Below are positions 8,261 to 16,257 of a stretch of DNA of 37,274 nucleotides, in pieces. Positions within the stretch are counted from its first letter, which is position 1. Each line of letters begins with the position of its first letter. Both the position numbers and the translations under genes were made by a program. The stretch is from the NCBI GenBank assembly GCA_021802775.1, contig JAJZRJ010000024.1, positions 1 to 37,274 on the forward strand. The letters run 5' to 3'. The notes beneath the pieces are model-generated. The model saw nothing but the letters and a program-made list of their open reading frames with translations. It had not been told where the DNA came from and ran no database searches. Source of the stretch: Deltaproteobacteria bacterium (GTDB lineage: Bacteria; Desulfobacterota; Desulfobulbia; Desulfobulbales; Desulfurivibrionaceae).

Positions 8261-9435
8261 CGCTTGTGCGGTACCTCACAACCCAGGGCGGCAGCCCGGG
8301 CAAGGAAATAGTCGTCGGTCATGCCGGCCAGAAAATCGCGAACCATGGCGGCCGGCGGCGTGGATTCCCGGTACTCGTCCGTCATGGTGGCGAGGAACTC
8401 GGCAAAGACCGTTGCGTGCCAACGCTCCTCTTCGATATCCCGCACAAAACGGGTAAAGAGCCCCCGGTAGCAGGTTTCAATCTGGGCCAATCCCTGCTTG
8501 ATCGCGGGATTGAGGTAGATGCGCTCGTAATTGAACCGTTTGAGCCGCTCAAGAGTCGCGGAAATTTCCGGGGAAAAGGCGATGGCATCGTCGCGGATAC
8601 CGCTGGCGATGAGGTCGGTGACCAGGCGATAGACAATGGCCCCGTTGGTGCGGCCCAAGGCCTCCCGGCACTCGGCCGGGATCTCGTCGCGCCGGATCAG
8701 CTTGAGTTCGATGGCATCCTCGATGTCGCGGCCGATGTAGGCGATGGTGTCGGCAAAACGCACCACGCAACCCTCCAGGGTCATGGGCACCAAGGGCCGG
8801 CGCGGCGCGGCCGCCTTGGCCGCGAATTCCCGGTCGAACTCGGCAAAGGTTTTGTCCCGCCGGGGCCGCAGGTTTTGGTTGTGGATCTCGCCGTCGTGGC
8901 ACATGATGCCGTCGAGCACCTGAAGCGTCAGGTTCCAGCCCTTGCCGTCCCGCTCGATGCGCTCCAGGAACTCGACGCTCTGGAGATTGTGCTGGAACGA
9001 GGGCAGACCATGCTCGCGGCAGAGGGCGTCGAGCACCTTTTCGCCGTCGTGGCCAAAGGGCGGATGGCCGATGTCGTGGCCCAGGGCAATGGCCTCGATC
9101 AGGTCTTCGTTGAGGCCCAGGAAGCGGCCGATGGTACGGGCGATCTTCGACACCAGCTGCACATGGAGCACCCGGTGGGTGATATGGTCGTTCACGACCA
9201 TGTAGAAGACCTGGGTCTTGTCGATGTAGCGGGTGTAGGCGCGGGAATGGAGGATGCGGTCCGCATCGGTGGCAAAGGTCTGGCGGTGGCCGGCGCGCTC
9301 CTCGACCCGGCGCCGTACCCCGCTGCGGCTCAAGCTCGCCAGCGGCGAGAGGTGAGCCGCCTCCTTGGCATCGAGCTGTTCCTTGAGCGCCAGCAACTGC
9401 GGCGCGGTGGTGTAGTCAGTCTCCATGGCAACCAT
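8257..9435 (-). CDS. HD-domain dGTPase-like deoxynucleoside triphosphate triphosphohydrolase
   Basis: This 392-residue protein belongs to the dGTPase-like HD family, which removes triphosphate from dNTPs to give the deoxynucleoside and is usually regulated by dNTP binding. Diagnostic features are the N-terminal RRRVEE...HRTxF-type segment (FATDADRILHSRAYTRY), the metal His87 in NDHITHRVLH, the HD pair His120-Asp121 in ALGHDIGHPPFGHDG, and a downstream Asp in RFADTIAYIGRDIEDA. ATG 9435 is taken as start; an internal ATG at 9426 is an alternative. It is the first gene of a two-gene unit with the ClC transporter. An AT-rich stretch and a 12-bp palindrome (9482-9493) lie upstream. Confidence 0.9.
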   Translation of the reverse strand: MVAMETDYTTAPQLLALKEQLDAKEAAHLSPLASLSRSGVRRRVEERAGHRQTFATDADRILHSRAYTRYIDKTQVFYMVVNDHITHRVLHVQLVSKIARTIGRFLGLNEDLIEAIALGHDIGHPPFGHDGEKVLDALCREHGLPSFQHNLQSVEFLERIERDGKGWNLTLQVLDGIMCHDGEIHNQNLRPRRDKTFAEFDREFAAKAAAPRRPLVPMTLEGCVVRFADTIAYIGRDIEDAIELKLIRRDEIPAECREALGRTNGAIVYRLVTDLIASGIRDDAIAFSPEISATLERLKRFNYERIYLNPAIKQGLAQIETCYRGLFTRFVRDIEEERWHATVFAEFLATMTDEYRESTPPAAMVRDFLAGMTDDYFLARAAALGCEVPHKR

Positions 9436-9481
9436 TTAATTTTTCTATAAAATATAAGCGAGACACCTTCCTTATGCACTC

Positions 9482-9493
9482 ATTCCCGGGAAT
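9482..9493. promoter_or_regulatory. Perfect 12-bp palindrome upstream of the dGTPase-like gene
   Basis: ATTCCCGGGAAT is its own reverse complement and sits 47 bases ahead of the dGTPase start, just upstream of the AT-rich region (TATATTTTATAG on the minus strand) that would hold its -10. It is a plausible dimer operator, but the regulator is unknown and chance cannot be excluded. Confidence 0.25.
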
Positions 9494-9577
9494 TTGCAAT
9501 CCATCTCTTGCGAGAAGCCCGGAAATGACCCATTTGGGCCAACACCTGACCCAGCAAAAAACGCCTTTTTCTTCGTA

Positions 9578-9606
9578 TTGACATGCAGGTATCGAACGCG
9601 ATACAT
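9578..9606 (+). promoter_or_regulatory. Promoter/operator region of the acetyl-CoA operon
   Basis: A perfect TTGACA (9578-9583) is followed by the inverted repeat GTATCG-AACG-CGATAC (9589-9604) exactly where the spacer and -10 should be. The -10 itself is weak (TACATC, spacer 18, is the best I see). A strong -35, a poor -10 and an overlapping dyad suggest a regulated promoter, repressed or activator-dependent, for the deacetylase operon that begins 50 bases downstream. Confidence 0.4.
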
Positions 9607-9654
9607 CAAGGATGAACCATTCATCCGCCGGGCTCTTCCATCCTCTGCGAGAGC

Positions 9655-10623
9655 GTGATGCCCACGTTGCCACTCACCGTCATCACCGACCCCTTATGCC
9701 ACCGCCATGATACCGGCGGCAACGGCCACCCCGAGGATCCGGCCCGCCTCACCGTCATCGCGGGGCGTCTCGGGCAAAGCCCGCTTGCCCCGATGATTAC
9801 CACCATGCCGCCTCGCCCGGCCGAGCGCCAGTGGCTCACCACGGTGCACAGCGAGGAGTACCTCTACCGCTTCGAGGAGACCACCCTGGCCGGCAAGAGC
9901 TACCTCGATCATCCGGACAACCAGCTCTGCTTCGAGTCCTACGAGGCGGCACTGCTTTCGGCCGGCGCCGGGCTGGCGGCCATCGACCTGCTCGAAGGCG
10001 GCGCCACCAGCCGCGCCTTCTGCTGCGCCCGGCCGCCGGGCCATCATGCCGAGCGCAACCTGGCCCTGGGCTTCTGCTTCCTGAACAACGCCGCGGTGGC
10101 GGCCCGCTACTGGCAGCAGGCCCATGGCCGGCGCAAGGTGATGATCGTCGACTGGGACGCCCACCACGGCAATGGCATCCAGTCGGCCTTCGAGGAGGAC
10201 CCGGAGGTCTTTTACCTTAGTCTCCACGAGCACCCCACCTGGAGTTTCCCCGGCACCGGCTGGAAGGAGGAGACCGGCCTCGGGGCGGGCAAGGGGACCA
10301 CCTGCAACATTCCACTGCCGCCGGGCAGCGACGATGCCGCGGTGATGAAGGCCATCGCCGAGCAGGTGGAACCGGCGCTCAGCCGCTTTGTGCCCGAGGC
10401 ACTCGTCATCTGCGCCGGATTCGACGGCCATGTGGCGGACGACATGTCGGGCTTAAGCTATACCACCGCACTCTACCGCCAGCTCGGCCACTGCGCGGCC
10501 CGCTGGGCGGAGCGCTACTGCCGGGGCAAGGTGCTCACCCTGCTCGAAGGCGGCTACGAACTCAATAGCCTTGCGGCCAGCGTCGAAATGTATCTCACCG
10601 GTCTTGCCACCCCTGAACCGTAA
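9655..10623 (+). CDS. AcuC-like histone-deacetylase-family protein
   Basis: The gene encodes 322 residues of the HDAC/AcuC/acetylpolyamine amidohydrolase fold. It has the catalytic His pair 130-131 in RPPGHHAE, zinc ligands Asp168 and His170 in DWDAHHGNG, the third ligand Asp257 in GFDGH, and the Gly-Gly-Tyr near the C-terminus that supplies the catalytic Tyr. The enzyme should remove acetyl groups from lysines or polyamines. Position ahead of an AcuB-like CBS protein and acetyl-CoA-handling enzymes suggests it deacetylates a protein of acetate metabolism, as AcuC does for acetyl-CoA synthetase in Bacillus. GTG 9655 and ATG 9658 are both possible starts; neither has a good Shine-Dalgarno sequence. 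Confidence 0.9.
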   Translation: MMPTLPLTVITDPLCHRHDTGGNGHPEDPARLTVIAGRLGQSPLAPMITTMPPRPAERQWLTTVHSEEYLYRFEETTLAGKSYLDHPDNQLCFESYEAALLSAGAGLAAIDLLEGGATSRAFCCARPPGHHAERNLALGFCFLNNAAVAARYWQQAHGRRKVMIVDWDAHHGNGIQSAFEEDPEVFYLSLHEHPTWSFPGTGWKEETGLGAGKGTTCNIPLPPGSDDAAVMKAIAEQVEPALSRFVPEALVICAGFDGHVADDMSGLSYTTALYRQLGHCAARWAERYCRGKVLTLLEGGYELNSLAASVEMYLTGLATPEP

Positions 10624-10634
10624 GGAGTTTCCCC

Positions 10635-11303
10635 ATGTTCATCGCCCGCTATATGACCACCCCCGCCCTCGCCATCCCGCAGGAAATGACCATCCCCGCG
10701 GCCAGGGAGCTGTTGCAGTCACGCCACTTCCGCCATCTGCCGGTGGTGGATGATACCGGCAAACTCATCGGCATGATCACCGACCGCGACCTGCGTTCCG
10801 CCTACCCGTCGTCGGTGCTTTCGGGCGAGACCATCAAGACCTGCCTGGCCGAACTCGACAAGACCCCGGTAAGCGCCATCATGACCCGCTCCTTCTTCAC
10901 CGTGAGCCCGAGCTCCACCCTGGATGACGCCCTCATCCTGCTCGATCGCGAACGGGTCGGCGCCCTGCCGGTGCTGGACGAGGGCGGCAAAGTGGTGGGC
11001 ATCTTCTCGATCCGCGACCTGATCAAGGCGTACCGCACCCTCTTCGGCCTCGGTGAGCGGGGTTCGGCCATGATCGTGGTGGAAGACGACGGCAACCCCA
11101 AACCCCTCACCCGCATCTCCCGCGTGCTCGAGGAACACCGCATCCGCTTCACCCGGCTGATCCGCAAGGACAAGGACGATGCCTTGGACAAGGCCACCAT
11201 CTACCTGCGGGTCAACACCTACAATCTCTCGGCAGTGCGCAATGCCCTGAAAGAGGCCGGCTTCAACGTCACCATCCCCACCATCACCCTCAAGCCGGAG
11301 TAG
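10635..11303 (+). CDS. AcuB-like CBS-pair protein with ACT-like C-terminus
   Basis: The gene encodes 222 residues. Two CBS domains (about 7-60 and 80-132) contain the typical HLPVVDDTGKLIGMITDRDL and GALPVLDEGGKVVGIFSIRD segments and should bind an adenine nucleotide. The last 80 residues, with alternating strands and helices, look like an ACT-type regulatory domain, the arrangement seen in AcuB. AAGGAG lies directly upstream, and the gene is 11 bases after the deacetylase stop. It probably senses energy charge and adjusts the deacetylase or acetate-activating enzymes encoded on either side; that role is inference from context. Confidence 0.85.
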   Translation: MFIARYMTTPALAIPQEMTIPAARELLQSRHFRHLPVVDDTGKLIGMITDRDLRSAYPSSVLSGETIKTCLAELDKTPVSAIMTRSFFTVSPSSTLDDALILLDRERVGALPVLDEGGKVVGIFSIRDLIKAYRTLFGLGERGSAMIVVEDDGNPKPLTRISRVLEEHRIRFTRLIRKDKDDALDKATIYLRVNTYNLSAVRNALKEAGFNVTIPTITLKPE

Positions 11304-11308
11304 CCGCC

Positions 11309-13423
11309 ATGGTCGATTTGAGCGCACTCCTCTACCCGCAAGCCGTGGCCGTGGTCGGCGCCTCGCGCACCCCGGGCAAGGTTGGCCACGATCTCCTGGC
11401 CAACCTGATCAGCGGCGGTTTTGCCGGCGAAATCGTGCCGATCAATCCCTCGGCCCCGGAACTCCTCGGCCGCAAGGCCTACCCGAGTCTAAATGAATAC
11501 GGCAAACCGGTGGATTTAAGCCTCATCGCCGTGCCGCGCGCCGGGGTGGTGGAGGCGGTGAAGAACGCCCTCGATGCCGGCACCAGGGCCATTACCATAG
11601 TCACGGCCGGCTTCAAGGAGACCGGCCCGGAAGGCGCCGCCCTGGAACGGCAGGTGGCCGAAATGTGCGCCGCCCGCCAGGTGCGGCTCCTGGGGCCCAA
11701 CTGCCTCGGCCTCATCAACACCGACCATCGTCTCAATGCCTCCTTTGCCGGTCGGATGCCGGAAGCGGGGAATATTTCGGTGATCTCGCAATCCGGCGCC
11801 CTGTGCACCGCCATCCTCGACATGGCCGCCGGCCGCCACCTGGGGCTGGCCAAGCTCGTGAGCATCGGCAACAAGGCGGATATCTCCGAAAAGGACCTGC
11901 TGCTGGCGCTCGCCGCCGATGAACAGACCAGGGTGATCATCGCCTACCTCGAAGACATCGCCTCGGGTGACGATTTCGTCAAGGCCGCAGCCGAGGCCTC
12001 CACCCACAAGCCGGTGGTGATCCTGAAAGCCGGCACCACCGCGGCGGGGCAGAAGGCCGCCTCCTCCCACACCGGGGTGCTGGCCGGGGTGGATATCGCT
12101 TACGGCGCCGCCTTCAAGCGCTCCGGCGTCATCCGCGCCGACACCTTCGAGGAACTCTTCGATCATGCCACCGCGCTGGCCATGCAGCCGCTGCCCCGGG
12201 GCAACCGGGTGCTGATCGTCACCAACGCCGGTGGCCCCGGCACCATGGCGGCGGACGCCGTGGAAAAGGCCGGGCTCATTGTGGCGGAGCTGGACCGCAA
12301 CACCGCGGCCGCGCTCCGTGCCCGCCTGCCCGCTGCCGCCAGCGTCGGCAACCCCGTCGACGTGCTGGGCGACGCCGAGCCGGAACGCTACGCCGCCGCA
12401 CTCAACGCTGCCCAGGACGACCCGGCGGTGGATGCGGTGGTGGTGATCCTCACCCCGCAGGCCATGACCAAACCAGCGGCCACCGCCCGCGTCATCACCG
12501 AGAATCTGCGCGGCGACAAGCCGGTGGTGGCCGCCTTCATGGGCGGCGCCGATGTGATGCCCGGCCGTGCCGAGCTGGTCGCCGCGGGACTGCCCGACTA
12601 TCCTTCGCCCGAGCGGGCGGTGTCGGCCATCGCGGCCATGCATGAATACGCGGCCTGGCGCAGCCGTCCCCCCAGGGTGGTCACCCGTTTCCGCGTCAAC
12701 CGCCGCCGGGTGGAACGCATCATCACCCGCCGCATCCGCACCCAGCGCTATCAGGTGAGCGAGGTCAAGGCCAAGAGCATGCTCCAGGCCTACGGCTTCC
12801 ATATCCCGGAAGGCTATCTCGCCACCACGGCCGGCGAGGCGGTGGAGATCGCCGAACGCATCGGTTATCCGGTGGCAATGAAAATCGTCTCGCCGGACAT
12901 CATCCACAAATCGGACATCGGCGGGGTGCGGCTCAATGTCACCAACAACGACGGGGTACGCGACGCCTTCGACCTGATGATGCTCCGCATCAGGGAGCGG
13001 GCGCCGGAGGCGTGGGTGGAGGGCATCTACGTGGAAAAGATGGTGAACCGGGGGCTGGAGGTCATCATCGGCATGAACCGCGATCCCCTGTTCGGCCCCA
13101 TGCTCATGTTCGGCCTGGGCGGCATCTTTGTCGAAGTGATGAAGGACGTCACCTTCCATCTCGCGCCGATCAGCGAAGCCGAGGCGATCCAGATGCTCAA
13201 GTCCACCCGCTCCTACGAAATTTTGCAAGGCAAACGCGGCCAGCGCGGCGTCGATCTCGCGGCCATCGCCAACGGCCTCCAGCGCATCAGCCAGCTCACC
13301 ACCGATTTCCCGCAGATCGCCGAACTGGACATCAACCCTTACATCGTCGGCGAGATCGGCACTGAGCCGGTGGTGGCGGATGCCCGCATGACCCTCCAAC
13401 CCGCGCCGGAGGAGAGCATATGA
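11309..13423 (+). CDS. Acetate-CoA ligase (ADP-forming), fused alpha-beta
   Basis: This 704-residue enzyme interconverts acetyl-CoA + ADP + Pi with acetate + ATP + CoA, allowing substrate-level phosphorylation or acetate activation. The alpha part (1-460) has a CoA-binding Rossmann domain (VAVVGASRTPGKVG), a succinyl-CoA-ligase-like domain (SQSGALC) and the phospho-His at 254 in SSHTGVLAG, the position expected for this family. The beta part (about 480-704) is an ATP-grasp domain with YPVAMKIVSPDIIHKSDIGG and a C-terminal ELDINPY. The ATG is five bases after the AcuB-like stop, and its own stop overlaps the next start by four bases. Other acyl substrates are possible. Some family members carry an extra GNAT domain; here a GNAT domain sits on the next gene instead. 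Confidence 0.93.
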   Translation: MVDLSALLYPQAVAVVGASRTPGKVGHDLLANLISGGFAGEIVPINPSAPELLGRKAYPSLNEYGKPVDLSLIAVPRAGVVEAVKNALDAGTRAITIVTAGFKETGPEGAALERQVAEMCAARQVRLLGPNCLGLINTDHRLNASFAGRMPEAGNISVISQSGALCTAILDMAAGRHLGLAKLVSIGNKADISEKDLLLALAADEQTRVIIAYLEDIASGDDFVKAAAEASTHKPVVILKAGTTAAGQKAASSHTGVLAGVDIAYGAAFKRSGVIRADTFEELFDHATALAMQPLPRGNRVLIVTNAGGPGTMAADAVEKAGLIVAELDRNTAAALRARLPAAASVGNPVDVLGDAEPERYAAALNAAQDDPAVDAVVVILTPQAMTKPAATARVITENLRGDKPVVAAFMGGADVMPGRAELVAAGLPDYPSPERAVSAIAAMHEYAAWRSRPPRVVTRFRVNRRRVERIITRRIRTQRYQVSEVKAKSMLQAYGFHIPEGYLATTAGEAVEIAERIGYPVAMKIVSPDIIHKSDIGGVRLNVTNNDGVRDAFDLMMLRIRERAPEAWVEGIYVEKMVNRGLEVIIGMNRDPLFGPMLMFGLGGIFVEVMKDVTFHLAPISEAEAIQMLKSTRSYEILQGKRGQRGVDLAAIANGLQRISQLTTDFPQIAELDINPYIVGEIGTEPVVADARMTLQPAPEESI

Positions 13424-15300
13424 CCACCCAATCCCTGTTTGTCGTCGATCCGGAATGGCCGGCAAAATACCGCGACATGATCGTCCCGCCCCACCAGGCG
13501 GCCGGCCGCATCAAGCCGGGCCAGCGCGTCTTCATCGGCACCGCCTGCGCCGAGCCGGTGGAACTGGTCGAGGCCTTGACCAAACGGGCCGGCGAATTGG
13601 CCGATGTCGAGATCGTGCAACTGCTCACCAAGGGCGATGCCCCCTATGCCAGCCGCCAGCTCACCGACTGCTTCACCGTCAACAGCTTCTTCATCGGCCA
13701 GACCATCCGCGAGCACATCCAGCAGGGATTGGGCGACTACACCCCTACCCTGCTCTCCGACATCCCGCGCCTCTTTGCCTCGGGCCAGCTGCCGCTCGAC
13801 GTGGCCCTCATTCAGGTGACCCCGCCCGACATCCGCGGCAAGGTGAGCCTCGGCGTTTCGGTGGACATCGTCAAGGCCGCGGCCGAGAATGCCTCGCTGG
13901 TCATCGCCCAGGTCAACCCGCAGATGCCCTGCACCATGGGGGACAGCTACCTCGACATCTACGACATCGATCTCCTGGTGCCGGTGGACCGGCCGATCCT
14001 CGAACGGGAATCCACCCCTCCCACCGAGACCACCCGCCGCATCGGCGAATACATCGCCGCCCTCATCGAGGACGGCTCGACCATCGAGTTCGGCATCGGC
14101 CGCATTCCCCACTCCCTGGTCGAATATCTCAAGCACAAAAAGGAGCTCGGCATCCACACCGAGATGCTCACCGACTCGATCATCGACCTGGTGGAATCCG
14201 GCGCCATCACCGGCAGCCGCAAGACCACCGACCGCGGCAAGATCGTGGCCAGCTTCTGCATGGGCACCAAACGGCTCTACGACTACGTGCACAACAATCC
14301 GCGCTTCAGCTTCCGCCCCACGGAATACGTGAACGACGCCCTGATTATCGGCATGCAGCACAAGATGGTGGCGATCAACATGGCTCTCGAGGTCGACCTC
14401 ACCGGCCAGGTCTGCGCCGATTCGCTGGGTTCGCTTTTCTATTCCGGCATCGGCGGCCAGGTCGATTTCAACCGCGGCGCCGCCCGCTCCATCGGCGGCA
14501 AGCCCATCATCGCCATGGAATCCACCGCCAGAGACGGCACCATCTCCCGCATCGTGACCAGGCTCGCCCCCGGCGCCGGGGTGGTGACCACCCGCGGCGA
14601 GGTGCACTACGTGGTCACCGAATACGGCGTGGCCTATCTCCACGGCAAGAGCGTGCAGGAGCGGGCCATGGCGCTCATCTCCATCGCCCACCCCAGGTTC
14701 CGCGACCAGCTCTTCCGCGAGGCGATCGAGGCCCACTATCTCAAACACGAACTGGCCGACCTCGAAGGCCGCTTCCTCCTGGCCAGCCAGGAGATGAACA
14801 CCACCATGCTGCTCGACGACGGCACCCAGATCTCCTTCCGGCCGGTGCACCCCACCGACGAACCGCGGATGCGCGACATCCTCTACGCCCTGTCGCAGGA
14901 AACCCTCTACTACCGCTTCATGACCCACAGCCAGCGCTTTGCCCACAAGCAGGTCCAGGAGTTTGTCTACATCGACCACCGCAAGGACGTCGCCATCGTC
15001 GGCACGGTGCCCGAAGCGCACGGCGAAGACATCATCGCGGTGGGCCGCTATTACCTCGACGAAAAAACCAACCGCGCCGAGGTTGCCTTCATCATCCGCG
15101 ACGAGTGGCAGAACCGCGGCATCGGCTCCTTCCTCTTCCGCCACCTGGTGACCATTGCCAAGCGCAACGGCATCTCGGGCTTTACCGCCGAAGTGCTGCG
15201 CGACAACCGGCGCATGCAGGCGATCTTCAACCACAGCGGCTTCCGCATGAAGAGCCGCCGGGTGGAGGACGTCTATTCCTTCGCGATCGATTTTGATTGA
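13420..15300 (+). CDS. Acetyl-CoA hydrolase/CoA-transferase fused to a GNAT acetyltransferase domain
   Basis: The gene encodes 626 residues. Residues 1-450 are a class I CoA-transferase of the acetyl-CoA hydrolase / 4-hydroxybutyrate CoA-transferase group, with catalytic Glu324 in INMALEVDLTG and the oxyanion/glycine segment SGIGGQVDF. Residues about 468-626 are a GNAT domain, with ISFRPVHPTDEPRMRD at its start and the acetyl-CoA-binding loop QNRGIG (564-569). The first half should move CoA between acetyl-CoA and another acid; the second could acetylate a lysine using the same acetyl-CoA pool. GTG/ATG overlap (ATGA) couples it to the ADP-forming ligase upstream. With the AcuC-like deacetylase in the same operon, writer and eraser of an acetyl mark are co-encoded. 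Confidence 0.93.
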   Translation: MTTQSLFVVDPEWPAKYRDMIVPPHQAAGRIKPGQRVFIGTACAEPVELVEALTKRAGELADVEIVQLLTKGDAPYASRQLTDCFTVNSFFIGQTIREHIQQGLGDYTPTLLSDIPRLFASGQLPLDVALIQVTPPDIRGKVSLGVSVDIVKAAAENASLVIAQVNPQMPCTMGDSYLDIYDIDLLVPVDRPILERESTPPTETTRRIGEYIAALIEDGSTIEFGIGRIPHSLVEYLKHKKELGIHTEMLTDSIIDLVESGAITGSRKTTDRGKIVASFCMGTKRLYDYVHNNPRFSFRPTEYVNDALIIGMQHKMVAINMALEVDLTGQVCADSLGSLFYSGIGGQVDFNRGAARSIGGKPIIAMESTARDGTISRIVTRLAPGAGVVTTRGEVHYVVTEYGVAYLHGKSVQERAMALISIAHPRFRDQLFREAIEAHYLKHELADLEGRFLLASQEMNTTMLLDDGTQISFRPVHPTDEPRMRDILYALSQETLYYRFMTHSQRFAHKQVQEFVYIDHRKDVAIVGTVPEAHGEDIIAVGRYYLDEKTNRAEVAFIIRDEWQNRGIGSFLFRHLVTIAKRNGISGFTAEVLRDNRRMQAIFNHSGFRMKSRRVEDVYSFAIDFD

Positions 15301-15378
15301 TTTGGTCGTCCGCCTCCGCTACCCTTTCCGGAGGGGGATGTGTATTTGGAAAGCGCGGCGCTAGAGAGGGTACGGCCC

Positions 15379-15762
15379 ATGAAACTCCTGCTGGTCGATG
15401 ATGAGATCACCGCTCGCTCGGTCCTCCGGGAGCATCTCACCCGTCTCCTGCCCCACGCGGAAATCACCGAGGCGGAAAATGGCGCCGAGGCGCTCTTCCG
15501 CCTGCTTGAACAGCCACCGGAGTTGGTGCTGCTCGACCTCATGGTGCCGGTGGTGGGGGGAGAAGTCTTTCTCGATGTCATCGAGGAATGGACCGCCAAG
15601 GGGTTCCTCGCCGAAATGCCGCGCGTGGTGGTGATCACCAGCTTCAACGATGCTGCCAAACTCATGGAGTTGAGCAACCGGCCGAGCGTGGTCAAGGTAC
15701 TGCCCAAACCCATCTCCTCCAACACCATCACCCTGCTCAAAAATCTACTGCGCGAACTCTAA
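15379..15762 (+). CDS. Single-domain response regulator (receiver only)
   Basis: This is a 127-residue CheY-like protein with acidic residues Asp7-Asp8-Glu9, phosphoacceptor Asp53 in LLDLMVP, and the Lys-Pro in VLPKPIS. I choose ATG 15379 over the longer frame from 15340 because the receiver beta-1 strand starts at once and a GAGAGGG ribosome site precedes it. There is no output domain, so it must act through protein contact. It follows the CoA-transferase by 78 bases and leads toward yjbQ and a hybrid kinase, whose phosphorelay it could serve. Confidence 0.88.
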   Translation: MKLLLVDDEITARSVLREHLTRLLPHAEITEAENGAEALFRLLEQPPELVLLDLMVPVVGGEVFLDVIEEWTAKGFLAEMPRVVVITSFNDAAKLMELSNRPSVVKVLPKPISSNTITLLKNLLREL

Positions 15763-15827
15763 GCACCCAGCCGGCGGAGGACACGCATCACCACCCATTC
15801 GCGCCTTTCCCAATCACTCGGAGTACC

Positions 15828-16244
15828 ATGAAAAGCTACCGCCAGGAACTCTGGTTCCATATCCCGGGCCGTCGGGCCTTCATCAACATCACCCCGCAGG
15901 TGGAGGACTGCCTCCGCGACTCCGGTATTTCAGAGGGGTTGCTACTGGTCAATGCCATGCACATCACCGCCTCGGTCTTCATCAACGACGACGAACCCGG
16001 CCTGCATCACGACTACGAGGTGTGGCTGGAAAAACTCGCCCCGCACGAACCGGTTTCCCATTATCGCCACAACGGCTACGAGGACAATGCCGACGCCCAC
16101 CTCAAGCGGCAGGTCATGGGCCGCGAGGTGGTAGTGGCGGCAACAAACGGCAAACTCGACTTTGGCCCCTGGGAACAGATCTTCTACGGCGAATTCGACG
16201 GCGGCCGCAAGAAGCGGGTGCTGGTGAAAATTATCGGGGAATAG
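15828..16244 (+). CDS. yjbQ: YjbQ family protein (UPF0047)
   Basis: The gene encodes 138 residues, the usual length for this family, whose members can show weak thiamine-phosphate-synthase activity and whose main physiological role is uncertain. The family signature residues are present: [20 protein letters not shown] (around residues 42-62) with clustered His and acidic residues, and [18 protein letters not shown], which together form the metal/active site of the trimer. GGAG lies four bases before the ATG. It sits between a lone receiver and a hybrid kinase, probably in one transcript; the functional link is not evident. Confidence 0.9.
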   Translation: MKSYRQELWFHIPGRRAFINITPQVEDCLRDSGISEGLLLVNAMHITASVFINDDEPGLHHDYEVWLEKLAPHEPVSHYRHNGYEDNADAHLKRQVMGREVVVAATNGKLDFGPWEQIFYGEFDGGRKKRVLVKIIGE

Positions 16245-16257
16245 GACCGGAGTGCCC

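Noticed and set aside
11516-13465. A 649-codon open frame on the minus strand opposite the acetate-CoA ligase gene
   Set aside because: It is an antisense shadow of a clearly coding, GC-rich gene; its translation is rich in His, Asp, Gly and Arg with no recognisable domain. Similar long frames opposite ilvC (2421-3647), the ClC gene (6851-8311) and the CoA-transferase (13339-15234) were rejected for the same reason.
15301-15360. Terminator after the CoA-transferase gene
   Set aside because: CCTCCG can pair with CGGAGG, but the stem is short and no T-run follows.
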